Of a DNA stretch of 38,843 nt, positions 8,648 to 16,864 are shown piece by piece. Origin of the DNA: Bacillota bacterium (GTDB taxonomy: Bacteria; Bacillota; UBA4882; UBA8346); the NCBI GenBank assembly GCA_023436305.1, contig JAEZJQ010000091.1, positions 1 through 38,843 on the forward strand, written 5' to 3'. The notes below the pieces were generated by a model. That model had not been told where the DNA came from. It ran no database searches and saw only the letters and a program-made list of their open reading frames with translations. The translations under genes and the position numbers were made by a program. Within the stretch, counting starts at the first letter, position 1. Each line of letters starts with the position of its first letter.

Positions 8648-10582
8648 ATGGAATCAAACGATAAGATCTTGGATTTAATCCGGAAAGATCGTTTAGAGCG
8701 AAAACACCAGCACTTTGAAGGCACATTTTTGGAATACCTGGATCTGGTGAAAGAAAATCCGGAAATCGTCCAATTAGCACATCAACGAATTTACCGGCTG
8801 ATTACCGGCCCCGGGGTTCAGACCGTCAAAACCGAGGAGAATCCAAGGTTACGAAGGATTCACGGCAATGGAATCCTCAAAAAATATAAATTCTTTGAGG
8901 ACGACTTCTTTGGAATCGACCAGACCATCATCAAGATTGTCAGATACTTTCACGCCGCCGCCATGCATGGCGAAGAGTCCCGCCAGGTTTTATATCTGGT
9001 AGGACCAGTGGGAGCCGGAAAATCATCCCTCATGGATCATATAAAAAGAGCTTTGGAAGGCGCTCCACCGATCTATGTGATTAAAGATTGCCCCATGCGT
9101 GAAGAACCCTTGCATTTATTTCCCAAACACCTCCGCGGTAGCTTTTCCGAATTGCTCCATGTTCAAATAGAAGGCGATCTTTGTCCCATATGCCGGTACC
9201 GGCTTAAGAACGAGTATAACGGCGAATATGAGAAAATGCCGGTAGAGACCTCCGATTTCTCCATTCGTTCCCGGAAAGGCATCGGGGTAGTTTCACCCGT
9301 GGATCCCAACAACCAGGATACTTCGGTATTAATCGGCTCGGTGGATATATCAAAGATGGACTTATACCCGGAGGATGACCCAAGAGTCCTTTCGTTGAAC
9401 GGCGCCTTCAACGTGGGCAACCGGGGCGTGGTGGAGTTCATCGAAGTCTTTAAAAACGAGATCGAGTATTTGCATACCATGATTACCGCTACCCAGGAAA
9501 AGTCCATTCCCTCCCCCGGTAAAGGTTCAATGATATACTTTGACGGGGTGATATTGGCCCATTCCAACGAGGCGGAATGGCATAAATTCAAATCCGATCA
9601 TACCAATGAAGCCATCCTGGACCGGATTGTCAAGATTGAAGTGCCTTATTGCCTGGAGTTGAATGAAGAGATTAAAATCTACCGGAAATTGCTCCGCCAG
9701 AACAATTTCGACGCTCATATCGCCCCCCATACGGTGGAGGTCGCTTCCATGTTCGCCATCTTAACCCGGCTGTTGCCGTCAGCCAAGATTGATCCGCTGA
9801 CCAAGTTAAAAATCTATAACGGCGAAGAGATTTTGGAAAAAGGCGGCACCATGAAAGTGGATATCGCCGAACTCCGGGAGGAAGCCACCAACCGGGAAGG
9901 CATGACCGGAATCTCCACCCGCTTTATTATGAAAGCACTGGATATTGCCCTTTCAGAATCCGAAAGCAATTGCATCAACCCGATCTCGGTATTGGAAACG
10001 CTTATCAAATCCGTCAAGGATCTCTCGTTGGGCGAGGATGAGCGCAAGCGATATTTGGGATTTTTACAGGACTTATTGCGCAAGGAATATCATAAGATCC
10101 TGGAGTTGGAGGTAACCAAGGCCTTTATTCACGGATATCGGGAGCAAGCCCAGGATTTGTTCAACAATTATCTGGACCATGCTGAAGGCTACGCCAACCG
10201 GACCAAGCTGAAAGATAAGAATACCGGTGAGGAACTGGAACCGGATGAAAAATTCCTGCAGTCCATCGAGGAACAGATCGGCATTACCGGTACCGCCGCC
10301 AAAGGGTTCCGGCAGGATGTGACTGCATATATGTTCTATGTATTACGAAACGGCGGCAAACTTGATTATTATAGCTATGAACCTTTAAAAGCCGCCATCG
10401 AAAAGAAGTTAACCGCTTCAGTGCGGGAATTGTCGAGGGTTATCACTCAAGCCAAAGTCCGTGACAAAGAACAAAGCGAAAAATACAACACCATGGTCCA
10501 GGAAATGAAAAGCAACGGCTACTGCGACCACTGCTGCAACGTTATCCTTAAATACGCCGCCAATAATCTTTGGAAGGACTGA
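8648..10582 (+). CDS. prkA: PrkA family serine protein kinase / AAA+ protein
   Basis: About 644 aa, cytoplasmic. GGGGAGG at 8634-8640 selects ATG 8648 over an upstream in-frame start. The N-terminus HFEGTFLEYLDLVKENP is the PrkA AAA signature. The Walker A is GPVGAGKSS (119-127). IEGDLCPICRYRL (Cys179, Cys182) and SNEAEWHKF-type motifs match YeaG/PrkA proteins, and the C-terminal third is the PrkA kinase-like domain. The family acts with a YhbH and a SpoVR protein in stationary-phase, starvation and sporulation control; the B. subtilis orthologue affects sporulation. It is followed by yhbH 40 bp downstream. It is well conserved, and only its upstream region, made of a repeat copy, is odd. Confidence 0.93.
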   Translation: MESNDKILDLIRKDRLERKHQHFEGTFLEYLDLVKENPEIVQLAHQRIYRLITGPGVQTVKTEENPRLRRIHGNGILKKYKFFEDDFFGIDQTIIKIVRYFHAAAMHGEESRQVLYLVGPVGAGKSSLMDHIKRALEGAPPIYVIKDCPMREEPLHLFPKHLRGSFSELLHVQIEGDLCPICRYRLKNEYNGEYEKMPVETSDFSIRSRKGIGVVSPVDPNNQDTSVLIGSVDISKMDLYPEDDPRVLSLNGAFNVGNRGVVEFIEVFKNEIEYLHTMITATQEKSIPSPGKGSMIYFDGVILAHSNEAEWHKFKSDHTNEAILDRIVKIEVPYCLELNEEIKIYRKLLRQNNFDAHIAPHTVEVASMFAILTRLLPSAKIDPLTKLKIYNGEEILEKGGTMKVDIAELREEATNREGMTGISTRFIMKALDIALSESESNCINPISVLETLIKSVKDLSLGEDERKRYLGFLQDLLRKEYHKILELEVTKAFIHGYREQAQDLFNNYLDHAEGYANRTKLKDKNTGEELEPDEKFLQSIEEQIGITGTAAKGFRQDVTAYMFYVLRNGGKLDYYSYEPLKAAIEKKLTASVRELSRVITQAKVRDKEQSEKYNTMVQEMKSNGYCDHCCNVILKYAANNLWKD

Positions 10583-10622
10583 GACAAATTATGAGTAGCT
10601 GATTAAGTGGAGGTTCTGTTTC

Positions 10623-11804
10623 ATGGCGATTTTTAGGGAATCGATTACGGGGCCGGGGCGGGCCACGGAGGACAGACGGCGGCACCGGCAACTGGTGGAA
10701 CAATCCATCAAAAAGAATATCGGGCAGATTGTTGCCGAGGAGAGTATCATTGGGCAAAGCGGCCGGAAAAAAATTAAAGTGCCCATTAAAAGCATCAAGG
10801 AATTCCAGTTCATTTACGGCAAAAACAGGCACGGGGTTGGCACCGGTTCCGGACAGGAACAACGGGGTGATGTCCTGGACCAAAATCATCCGGGCCAGAG
10901 CCAGGGACAAAGTGGCCAGGGAGCCGGTTCCGAAGCCGGGGAAGATATCTACGAAACCGAGATTACTTTGGAGGAATTGGTCAATTATTTGTTTGACGAT
11001 CTGGATCTGCCCTTTTTGGAACGCCATAAAATTGCGGATATGGATACTATCGCCAACAAAAAACGCAGCGGCTATCAGCATAAAGGGCCGCCACCCCGTC
11101 TCGCCAAACGAAAAGCCATGGTGGAAAAGATCAAACGCAAACAGGGAACCCGCCGTGCTGAAACCATGAACCAGACCGAAACGGAAACCAATGAACCCCC
11201 CGCCGCCAAACCCCGGTTTCCATTCCGGGACGAAGATCTTCGTTACCGCCGGATCCGTGAAGAACATGTTCCGGAGTCCAATGCGGTGGTGATCTGTATC
11301 ATGGATACCTCGGGCTCTATGGATCAGACCAAGAAATACCTGGCCCGCAGCTTTTATTTCCTGCTTTATCAATTTATCCGTTTAAAATACCTGCAAGTGG
11401 AAGTGGTTTTCATTTCCCACACCACCCAGGCAATGGAAGTGAATGAGGATGAGTTTTTCCATAAAGGGGAATCCGGCGGCACTTATATCAGCAGTGGTTA
11501 TGAAAAGGCGCTCCGGATTATAGAGGAACGCTATCCGCCCGAAAAATGGAATATTTACGCCTTTCATTGCAGCGATGGTGATAATTGGGAAGATGATAAC
11601 GAAAAAGCGGTGAAATTGGCCGGACAGCTTTGTAAGATCTGCAACCTTTTTGGCTATGGCGAGATTATGACGGGTTACAGCTCCATGAAAAATATCTATC
11701 GCGAGAAGATCCGGGCCGGTAATTTCGCCATCGTCAGCATCGGTTCCCGTGAGGATATCTGGCCCGCACTGCGGGATCTGTTGGCTCGGGAGGACAAATC
11801 ATGA
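10623..11804 (+). CDS. yhbH: YhbH/YeaH family protein (DUF444, VWA-like)
   Basis: 393 aa, soluble. GGAGG lies 8 bases before ATG 10623. The N-terminus contains the SITGPGRATEDRRRH segment and IKSIKEFQFIYGKN common to YhbH. A Gly/Gln/Ser-rich flexible stretch follows (about 70-107). The C-terminal von Willebrand A-like domain has the MIDAS-type DTSGSM (Asp228, Ser230, Ser232) and a SGGTYISSGYEKAL segment. It is the middle gene of prkA-yhbH-spoVR and overlaps spoVR by four bases. The family is required for efficient sporulation in Bacillus; its biochemical role is unsettled. Confidence 0.92.
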   Translation: MAIFRESITGPGRATEDRRRHRQLVEQSIKKNIGQIVAEESIIGQSGRKKIKVPIKSIKEFQFIYGKNRHGVGTGSGQEQRGDVLDQNHPGQSQGQSGQGAGSEAGEDIYETEITLEELVNYLFDDLDLPFLERHKIADMDTIANKKRSGYQHKGPPPRLAKRKAMVEKIKRKQGTRRAETMNQTETETNEPPAAKPRFPFRDEDLRYRRIREEHVPESNAVVICIMDTSGSMDQTKKYLARSFYFLLYQFIRLKYLQVEVVFISHTTQAMEVNEDEFFHKGESGGTYISSGYEKALRIIEERYPPEKWNIYAFHCSDGDNWEDDNEKAVKLAGQLCKICNLFGYGEIMTGYSSMKNIYREKIRAGNFAIVSIGSREDIWPALRDLLAREDKS

Positions 11805-13174
11805 GTGAGTTCACCATCACCGAACTGGAACAGTGGAATGAACGGATTGAGTCCTGCGCCCGGAACTTCGGGCTCAGTTATTATCCCCAGGAGTTTGAGA
11901 TCTGCTCCTACGAGGATATGTTAGGCTACGAAGCCTATACGGGAATGCCCAGCCATTACCCCCATTGGAGTTACGGCAAAGCCTATGAACGGTTGCATAC
12001 GTTTTATAAATATAACTTATCCGGCTTGCCTTATGAAATGGTGATTAACTCCAATCCCTGCCTGGCATATTTGATGCGGGACAATACCTTGCTGCTGCAA
12101 ATATTGACCATTGCCCATGTTTACGGCCATAATGATTTCTTTAAAAACAACCGCCTTTTTAAGTTCAGCCGGGCCGAGCTGACCATTGAGACCTTCAAAA
12201 ACCATGCCGACCGGATGCGTGGTTACATACAGGACCCCAGCATCGGTTATCAAAAAGTGGAGCGGATTTTGGACGCCGCCCACTCGTTACGTTACCAGGC
12301 CAACCGGATCTTAGGAAGGAGAAGGCTTTCGGCGGAAGAACAAAAAAAGCGGATTATCGAAGAATATCAGCGGCGTTGCCAGCCCGACGGGTTTGGAAAA
12401 CCGCTATTCGATGAGTTCACGCCCAATCTGGCCAAAATTCCATTGGAGCCGGAGGAAGATATTTTGTGGTTCATTGCCGAATACGGCCGGTTGGAAGAAT
12501 GGGAAAAGGATATTTTGCAGATTGTCCGGGCAGAAACCGAGTATTTCCTGCCTCAGATCGAAACCAAGATTATGAATGAAGGCTGGGCCAGTTTCTGGCA
12601 TTATCGGATACTGAACACCCTCGGTCTATCGTCGGAATTACACCTGGAGTTTTTAAAACGCCACCATCAGGTGATTCGCCCCCATCCAGGCGGCCTTAAT
12701 CCTTATCATCTAGGATTTACCATTCTCTGTGACTTGGAAAAACGTTTTGGGCTTTCGAAGATTTTCGAAGTCCGTGAGATCGAATGCGATCATTCCATGA
12801 TCCGCCGCTATTTGACCCAGGAACTATGCCGGGAGTTAAATTTATTTGAGTATTTCGCGAACAGCGACCAGGTGACCATAACCGAAGTGGCCGATGAAAA
12901 AGGCTGGAAATCAATCCGCGACACTTTGAGCGCCAATGTGGGTTTGGGCTCCATCCCGGTAATCAAAGTAAAGGAACTGGCGGTCCGGGACCGGACCTTG
13001 ATCTTGGAGCATGAATTCGATGGACGCGAGTTGGAATTTTCTTACGCTCATGAGACTTTAAAATACGTGGTGGAGTTATGGGGCCGGCCGGTAGAACTCC
13101 AAACCAAAGTGAACAATTCCGACAAAACTATCATCTGTGATGAACAGAAAATAGTTTCGATGATAGGACGGTAA
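11801..13174 (+). CDS. spoVR: SpoVR family protein
   Basis: 457 aa, cytoplasmic, starting within the yhbH stop codon (ATGA). Family landmarks: SYYPQEFEICSYEDMLGYEAYTGMP near the N-terminus, PHWSYGKAYE, VYGHNDFFKNN, an acidic segment FIAEYGRLEEWEKDIL, NEGWASFWHYRI, and a C-terminal region containing LNPYHLGF and IRRYLTQELC. In Bacillus, SpoVR is involved in spore cortex formation. In enterobacteria the orthologue YcgB sits with YeaG/YeaH in the stationary-phase set. It closes the operon and is convergent with azlD, only 16 bp away. Confidence 0.93.
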   Translation: MSEFTITELEQWNERIESCARNFGLSYYPQEFEICSYEDMLGYEAYTGMPSHYPHWSYGKAYERLHTFYKYNLSGLPYEMVINSNPCLAYLMRDNTLLLQILTIAHVYGHNDFFKNNRLFKFSRAELTIETFKNHADRMRGYIQDPSIGYQKVERILDAAHSLRYQANRILGRRRLSAEEQKKRIIEEYQRRCQPDGFGKPLFDEFTPNLAKIPLEPEEDILWFIAEYGRLEEWEKDILQIVRAETEYFLPQIETKIMNEGWASFWHYRILNTLGLSSELHLEFLKRHHQVIRPHPGGLNPYHLGFTILCDLEKRFGLSKIFEVREIECDHSMIRRYLTQELCRELNLFEYFANSDQVTITEVADEKGWKSIRDTLSANVGLGSIPVIKVKELAVRDRTLILEHEFDGRELEFSYAHETLKYVVELWGRPVELQTKVNNSDKTIICDEQKIVSMIGR

Positions 13175-13190
13175 GGTTCCGGTGATATAT

Positions 13191-13496
13191 TTATAGAAAT
13201 GATAAAATCACAAATCCGGTGATAATGGCCGCCAAAATCGATAATACCAATCCGCCTTTAAACCATGAACAGACCGCCGCCGCGCTGATTCCCCCCAGCG
13301 TGGCGGCCACCATGCCGGATGGTCCTTGAGTTATCCCGCTCATGATTAATGCGCCCAAAGCAGTATAGGGGACATACAATAGGAAACGCCGGACTAAAGG
13401 ATGTAACGGGCGTTTTGTAATGGATATCAAAGGCAGCAGCCTGGGCAGATAAGTCACCATCATCATTCCGATAATCAGTGGGAAATAACTTTTCAC
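13191..13496 (-). CDS. azlD: AzlD-type branched-chain amino acid export subunit
   Basis: 101-aa membrane protein with about four hydrophobic segments. Features typical of AzlD are the N-terminal MMMVTYLPRLLPL, the segment RFLLYVPYTALGALI and the glycine-rich GMVAATLGGISAA. AzlD is the small partner of AzlC in export of branched-chain amino acids and analogues. Its start overlaps the end of azlC by four bases, as usual for the pair. Confidence 0.9.
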   Translation of the reverse strand: MKSYFPLIIGMMMVTYLPRLLPLISITKRPLHPLVRRFLLYVPYTALGALIMSGITQGPSGMVAATLGGISAAAVCSWFKGGLVLSILAAIITGFVILSFL

Positions 13497-14329
13497 GCCG
13501 TTTCCTCCCCGCTTTCCCTCTCGATTTCTTCATCGTTTAAAAATAAGACTCCCGCCCCCGCCGCGATTAACATTGCCATAACCAGATTCCAACCCGGTGG
13601 AAGCAGCTTTGAATAATATAAGACCGCATAGACAATCCCGGCTAAACCTCCTAAAAATAAGGCATTGAGAGATTTCTTGATTTCCGGGACCAGTAACGCG
13701 GTAAACAATGCATAGAGCCCTATTCCCAGGCTGTTTTGAATTGCCGCCGGTAATACCGTACTTAGCAGATAACCAGTGATGGTTCCACCGGCCCAAGCCA
13801 GATACGGCGAAAAATGTAACGCTAACAAATAAGGGACTGTAAGTTTCCCTTGGGTCAACGAAGAGACTGAGAAGGATTCATCGGTGATCCCAAAGGCCAG
13901 TACGGGTAACCACCGCTTGGGAATTTCTTTTAAACGGACCGATAACGAGGCACTCATCAGCATATGCCGTAAATTAAGGAGAAACGTGGCTAATATGATA
14001 TTTCCCGCCGCCACCCCCGCTTTGATCAACTGCAGGGCCATGAACTGGCTGGCACCCGCGAAGACCGCCAGCGAGAATAAAGCGCTGTCGGCTAATGAAA
14101 CATGTACATCCCGGGCCAGAAGACCAAAGGCCATGGCCACCGGGAAGTATCCGATGACAATGGGAAAGGCGGCGATGAGGCCGTCTTTAAAAGCAATTAT
14201 ATCGTGTTGTTCCTGTTCCAGTCCAATTCTCCTCCGTTCCGGTGTGATCCCTTTTATCCATTTTATTAGTTGACTCCAGCACGGATTCTCTTTATCCTGC
14301 AATGATTCATTCATATTATTTGTATTCAT
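13493..14329 (-). CDS. azlC: AzlC-type branched-chain amino acid exporter
   Basis: 278 aa with about eight membrane segments. Family markers: FKDGLIAAFPIVIGYFPVAMAFGLLA, SLAVFAGASQFMALQLI and LLNLRHMLMSASLS. It works with AzlD, encoded immediately downstream with a four-base overlap. The first 45 residues form a hydrophilic extension longer than in most AzlC proteins, and ATG 14329 has only a weak ribosome site, so the true start could be slightly downstream. It shares its upstream region with a degraded GrpB-like gene on the other strand. Confidence 0.9.
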   Translation of the reverse strand: MNTNNMNESLQDKENPCWSQLIKWIKGITPERRRIGLEQEQHDIIAFKDGLIAAFPIVIGYFPVAMAFGLLARDVHVSLADSALFSLAVFAGASQFMALQLIKAGVAAGNIILATFLLNLRHMLMSASLSVRLKEIPKRWLPVLAFGITDESFSVSSLTQGKLTVPYLLALHFSPYLAWAGGTITGYLLSTVLPAAIQNSLGIGLYALFTALLVPEIKKSLNALFLGGLAGIVYAVLYYSKLLPPGWNLVMAMLIAAGAGVLFLNDEEIERESGEETA

Positions 14330-14370
14330 TCTACCATAGTAAAACCGGAAATATAAGAGTCTTGTCTCCT

Positions 14371-14525
14371 CAAAGTTCCAATCCTACTTATGATAGATTA
14401 AAATTATCTTCATTTAAGTTAAAGAGTTTCCTAAAGATATTGAAAGATATAGTAATGGTAAAGATGATTTTGTTAAAAACTTGGAACGAAGAGCAATTGA
14501 GTGGAGACAAAAAAAGAAAACTTAA
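14371..14525 (+). pseudogene. Frameshifted remnant of a GrpB/UPF0157-like gene
   Basis: One frame reads NPTYDRLKL, and a shifted frame a few bases on reads KEFPKDIERYSNGKDDFVKNLERRAIEW before a stop at 14523. Joined, these match the C-terminal pattern of GrpB (UPF0157) proteins as I recall it (YxRLKxxLA...YxxGKxxFVxxIxxKAxxW). The 5' part of the gene is missing or overlaps azlC. This rests on pattern memory only, without an alignment. Confidence 0.4.
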
Positions 14526-14594
14526 CATCTCCTGGAATTATTTTGCGGAAACAGTTTATGTTTTCTAAAAAATAAGTTGGGAGAAAATGTTATG

Positions 14595-14626
14595 AAGAAG
14601 CTGTCCTTTTGGGACAGCCCCTTCTT
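14595..14626 (-). terminator. Hairpin, probable terminator downstream of the CE6 gene
   Basis: GCTGTCC (14600-14606), loop TTTTG, GGACAGC (14612-14618) form a perfect 7-bp stem. Outer arms AAGAA and TTCTT extend it past a three-base bulge. On the minus strand it is followed by TTCTTC and AT-rich sequence. It sits about 90 bp after the end of the CE6 gene. Confidence 0.5.
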
Positions 14627-14716
14627 GACTATTGGTACTTCGGTCCGGTACAAATAATATCCGCCGGATAAAGCTTTCCGAAAATCACGGTTTTCTAAGC
14701 CCGTGCGCGCGCGAAA

Positions 14717-16387
14717 TTACCAGCCGAGAGCTTGAATCATTTTTGCGGCATATCGCTTGCCGAATTCAACTTGTGAATCATGGCCAAAATGGAGTTTCCA
14801 TTGTGTATCGGCAGGATCCACAACCAGGCCACTTGCGGAAACTACATAACAATTCGTAATTACAGAAGGCAACTGATTTACCAACGTATTGTGACCTGCA
14901 CAACTACCGCTATATAGTAGTTCACCGGCGATAAAAGGAACGTTACCCAGGTTCAGATCGTTTTTAAGATCTTGCACCAGTGTTTTTACCTTACCAGGCC
15001 AACTCGTGTCGCCATTATTTGATTCGCCCTGGTGGAAAAGGATGCCTTCAATGACTCCTCCCTTTTGCTGTGCAAGTTTTGCACGATTAATAATCCAACT
15101 ATATTTGCTACCTCCGACCTTCATAAATGTCTCGATCTTTTCACCGCTGATAGCGCATGGTATCAGCCCGATTGTATCACCTGCCGGAACTTTCTGTATC
15201 AAGGTCTTGGCAAACCAGTCCCCAGGGCCGATAGCGCCTTGATAAGTTTCGTGCAGAGGGGGACATGCCACATCCCACTGATCTGTTACACGGCCCAGCG
15301 CAGCGTTATTATCGTACCCCAATACAAGCACGCGGGGGTCTTCCACTTTATCTGAGTCTTGAGCCTTAGGATATCCCGCCATATTGGATTGACCCAACAA
15401 TAGAAAACAATGAAATTTACCAGCAGTTGTTGGAGTTTGAGTTGGAGTTGGAGTTGGAGTTGAAATTGGTGTCGAAGTTGGAGTCTCAACACTTCCGGTG
15501 GTAAATTTGAACCAGTTTACGTTAAATAAGTATCCGCTACCTCCGGTAAATTTAAGATATAAGTTATGCGTTCCGCTTGTTCCACTAACAAGGCAAGCGC
15601 TGGTAGTCCAAGTCTGCCAGCCGCCGGTTCCGGGGACTGAACAAGTCCCTACTAAGGAGCCGCTAATACTATCAAGCCTGATCTCAATATTACCTCCGCT
15701 GGTGGAGCTGGCTACTCTAGCCTGAAACCCTGTGGCGCCGCTGCCGAAATTTATATTGTTGTAAACAGTATAATCCCCATTCTCAATGTAGCTGATATTC
15801 TGCCCGCCTTCGCCGCAGCTTTCAGTTTGGATTCCCGACTGCGTATTGTAACTCTCCGCTTCTATCTGTGAAAAGGCGGAAATCGTGGCTGTAGTTGGGG
15901 CCGGGGTCGGTGTTCCTGGCCCAACCGTCGGGATTGGGGTGGGCGTGGCAATTCCTCCCTGAGTCGGAGTTGGTGTGTTCGATGTCGATGAATTAACCGT
16001 AAAACTGGTTGGCGCACTATTGGATCCGGAATAGTTAATATTAAATCCAAATGAAATTGATCCGTTCGTTGGAATTGACGCATTATAATCAAGATTCTTC
16101 ACCGTTACTGAAGCTCCACTCTGAGTGTATGAAGCGTTCCACATATTTGTAATTGTTTGATTACCAGGATATGTCCAACCTACAGTCCAGCTTGTGACGG
16201 CCGGCCCATTATTCTTTAATGTTACATTAATGGTAGCTCCAGAACCCCAACTACTTTGAATAACATAATCTACGGTGAAGTTTCCTACCGTAACGGGCGC
16301 TGCATATAAACTGAGACATAATGCTGATACCAAGACAAGCACAAAAACAAGAATCATTGTTGTCCGCAATTTGGAAAATCTCCTCAT
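14717..16387 (-). CDS. Secreted CBM2-CBM6-CE6 carbohydrate acetylesterase
   Basis: 556 aa. Domain order: signal peptide (1-30); CBM2-type cellulose-binding module (about 31-132); TP-rich linker; CBM6-like module (about 169-297, starting ISAFSQIEAESY and ending LFNVNWFKF); a second TP linker (300-321); and a C-terminal SGNH-type esterase of family CE6/SASA (about 324-556). The catalytic Ser334 is in LLGQSNMAG. FHQGESN (His452) and HFGHDSQ (His533, His536) supply further active-site motifs. CE6 enzymes remove acetyl groups from xylan or related hemicellulose. The start has AAAGGAGGG about 9 bases upstream. A GGGAACGTTCCC palindrome lies 45 bp upstream of the start. The gene is monocistronic. 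Confidence 0.87.
   Translation of the reverse strand: MRRFSKLRTTMILVFVLVLVSALCLSLYAAPVTVGNFTVDYVIQSSWGSGATINVTLKNNGPAVTSWTVGWTYPGNQTITNMWNASYTQSGASVTVKNLDYNASIPTNGSISFGFNINYSGSNSAPTSFTVNSSTSNTPTPTQGGIATPTPIPTVGPGTPTPAPTTATISAFSQIEAESYNTQSGIQTESCGEGGQNISYIENGDYTVYNNINFGSGATGFQARVASSTSGGNIEIRLDSISGSLVGTCSVPGTGGWQTWTTSACLVSGTSGTHNLYLKFTGGSGYLFNVNWFKFTTGSVETPTSTPISTPTPTPTQTPTTAGKFHCFLLLGQSNMAGYPKAQDSDKVEDPRVLVLGYDNNAALGRVTDQWDVACPPLHETYQGAIGPGDWFAKTLIQKVPAGDTIGLIPCAISGEKIETFMKVGGSKYSWIINRAKLAQQKGGVIEGILFHQGESNNGDTSWPGKVKTLVQDLKNDLNLGNVPFIAGELLYSGSCAGHNTLVNQLPSVITNCYVVSASGLVVDPADTQWKLHFGHDSQVEFGKRYAAKMIQALGW
15432..15462 (-). repeat. Hexanucleotide repeat in the CE6 linker
   Basis: Plus-strand GGAGTT/GAGTTG repeated about five times encodes TPTPTPTQTP of the second linker on the minus strand. 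It is a slippage-prone coding microsatellite. Confidence 0.7.
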
Positions 16388-16431
16388 GATTCTTTATTCC
16401 CTCCTTTAAATAGAAATTCGTTTTAAAAACT

Positions 16432-16443
16432 GGGAACGTTCCC
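16432..16443. promoter_or_regulatory. LacI-type operator candidate GGGAACGTTCCC
   Basis: A perfect 12-bp CpG-centred palindrome 45 bp upstream of the CE6 start. A second imperfect palindrome, CGGTTGGCCAAACCG (16450-16464), follows next to it. The form resembles LacI-family operators and the CpG-centred sites upstream of GH27, but the flanks differ. A sugar-responsive repressor is inferred. Confidence 0.5.
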
Positions 16444-16464
16444 GGAAATCGGTTGGCCAAACCG

Positions 16465-16669
16465 TTCCTAGCGTCCACCATAGAAGAAATTGACCGCCTC
16501 CAGGATTGGATGGGCCGGTTCAAAACTACCGAGGATGGAAAATTCTAGAACATCTCCTCATACCCATTGTAACAATTCGGTTAATATTCTCCTAGTGCTT
16601 AAATTTTGTCCTGATATCAAAAAAATTGCAGTAACTCTTCCAATTAATTCGAAGCGAACCGGATCGTCC
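16465..16669. other. Intergenic region upstream of CE6, no gene seen
   Basis: Beyond the palindromes I see no convincing promoter, RNA gene or coding frame. Open frames on both strands here lack ribosome sites. Confidence 0.4.
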
Positions 16670-16855
16670 TCAACCCTCTTTTCCTTTGGAGACGGCAATC
16701 ATTGCTGCAACCGCTGCGAGATCATCCACGTCGAACAAGAACAAAAAATCATTGCCGTTTGGGGAGACCAATGCGGACGGTATAGCGAAAATATTTCGGC
16801 TTGAGGCTAAAACCGTATCCCGAATTAAGCATGTTTCAACGAAAAAGTTCCGGTT
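16670..16855 (-). pseudogene. Possible coding remnant ending DVDDLAAVAAMIAVSKGKEG
   Basis: An open frame of about 61 codons lies between two stops. It reads LASSRNIFAIPSALVSPNG, then NDFLFLFDVDDLAAVAAMIA, then VSKGKEG and stop. The composition looks protein-like, but there is no ATG or ribosome site, so it would be a fragment or an insert-derived remnant. I cannot assign a family. The opposite strand is also open across this stretch, which weakens the call. Confidence 0.25.
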
Positions 16856-16864
16856 TCACGGCAC

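Noticed and set aside
10548..11372. Minus-strand 274-codon open frame opposite yhbH
   Set aside because: It is the complement of a well-conserved YhbH gene; the Gly/Phe-rich composition is a mirror artefact.
14302..14568. 88-codon plus-strand frame overlapping the azlC start
   Set aside because: The reading switches frame within a GrpB-like remnant and there is no ribosome site, so I list it as a pseudogene fragment instead.
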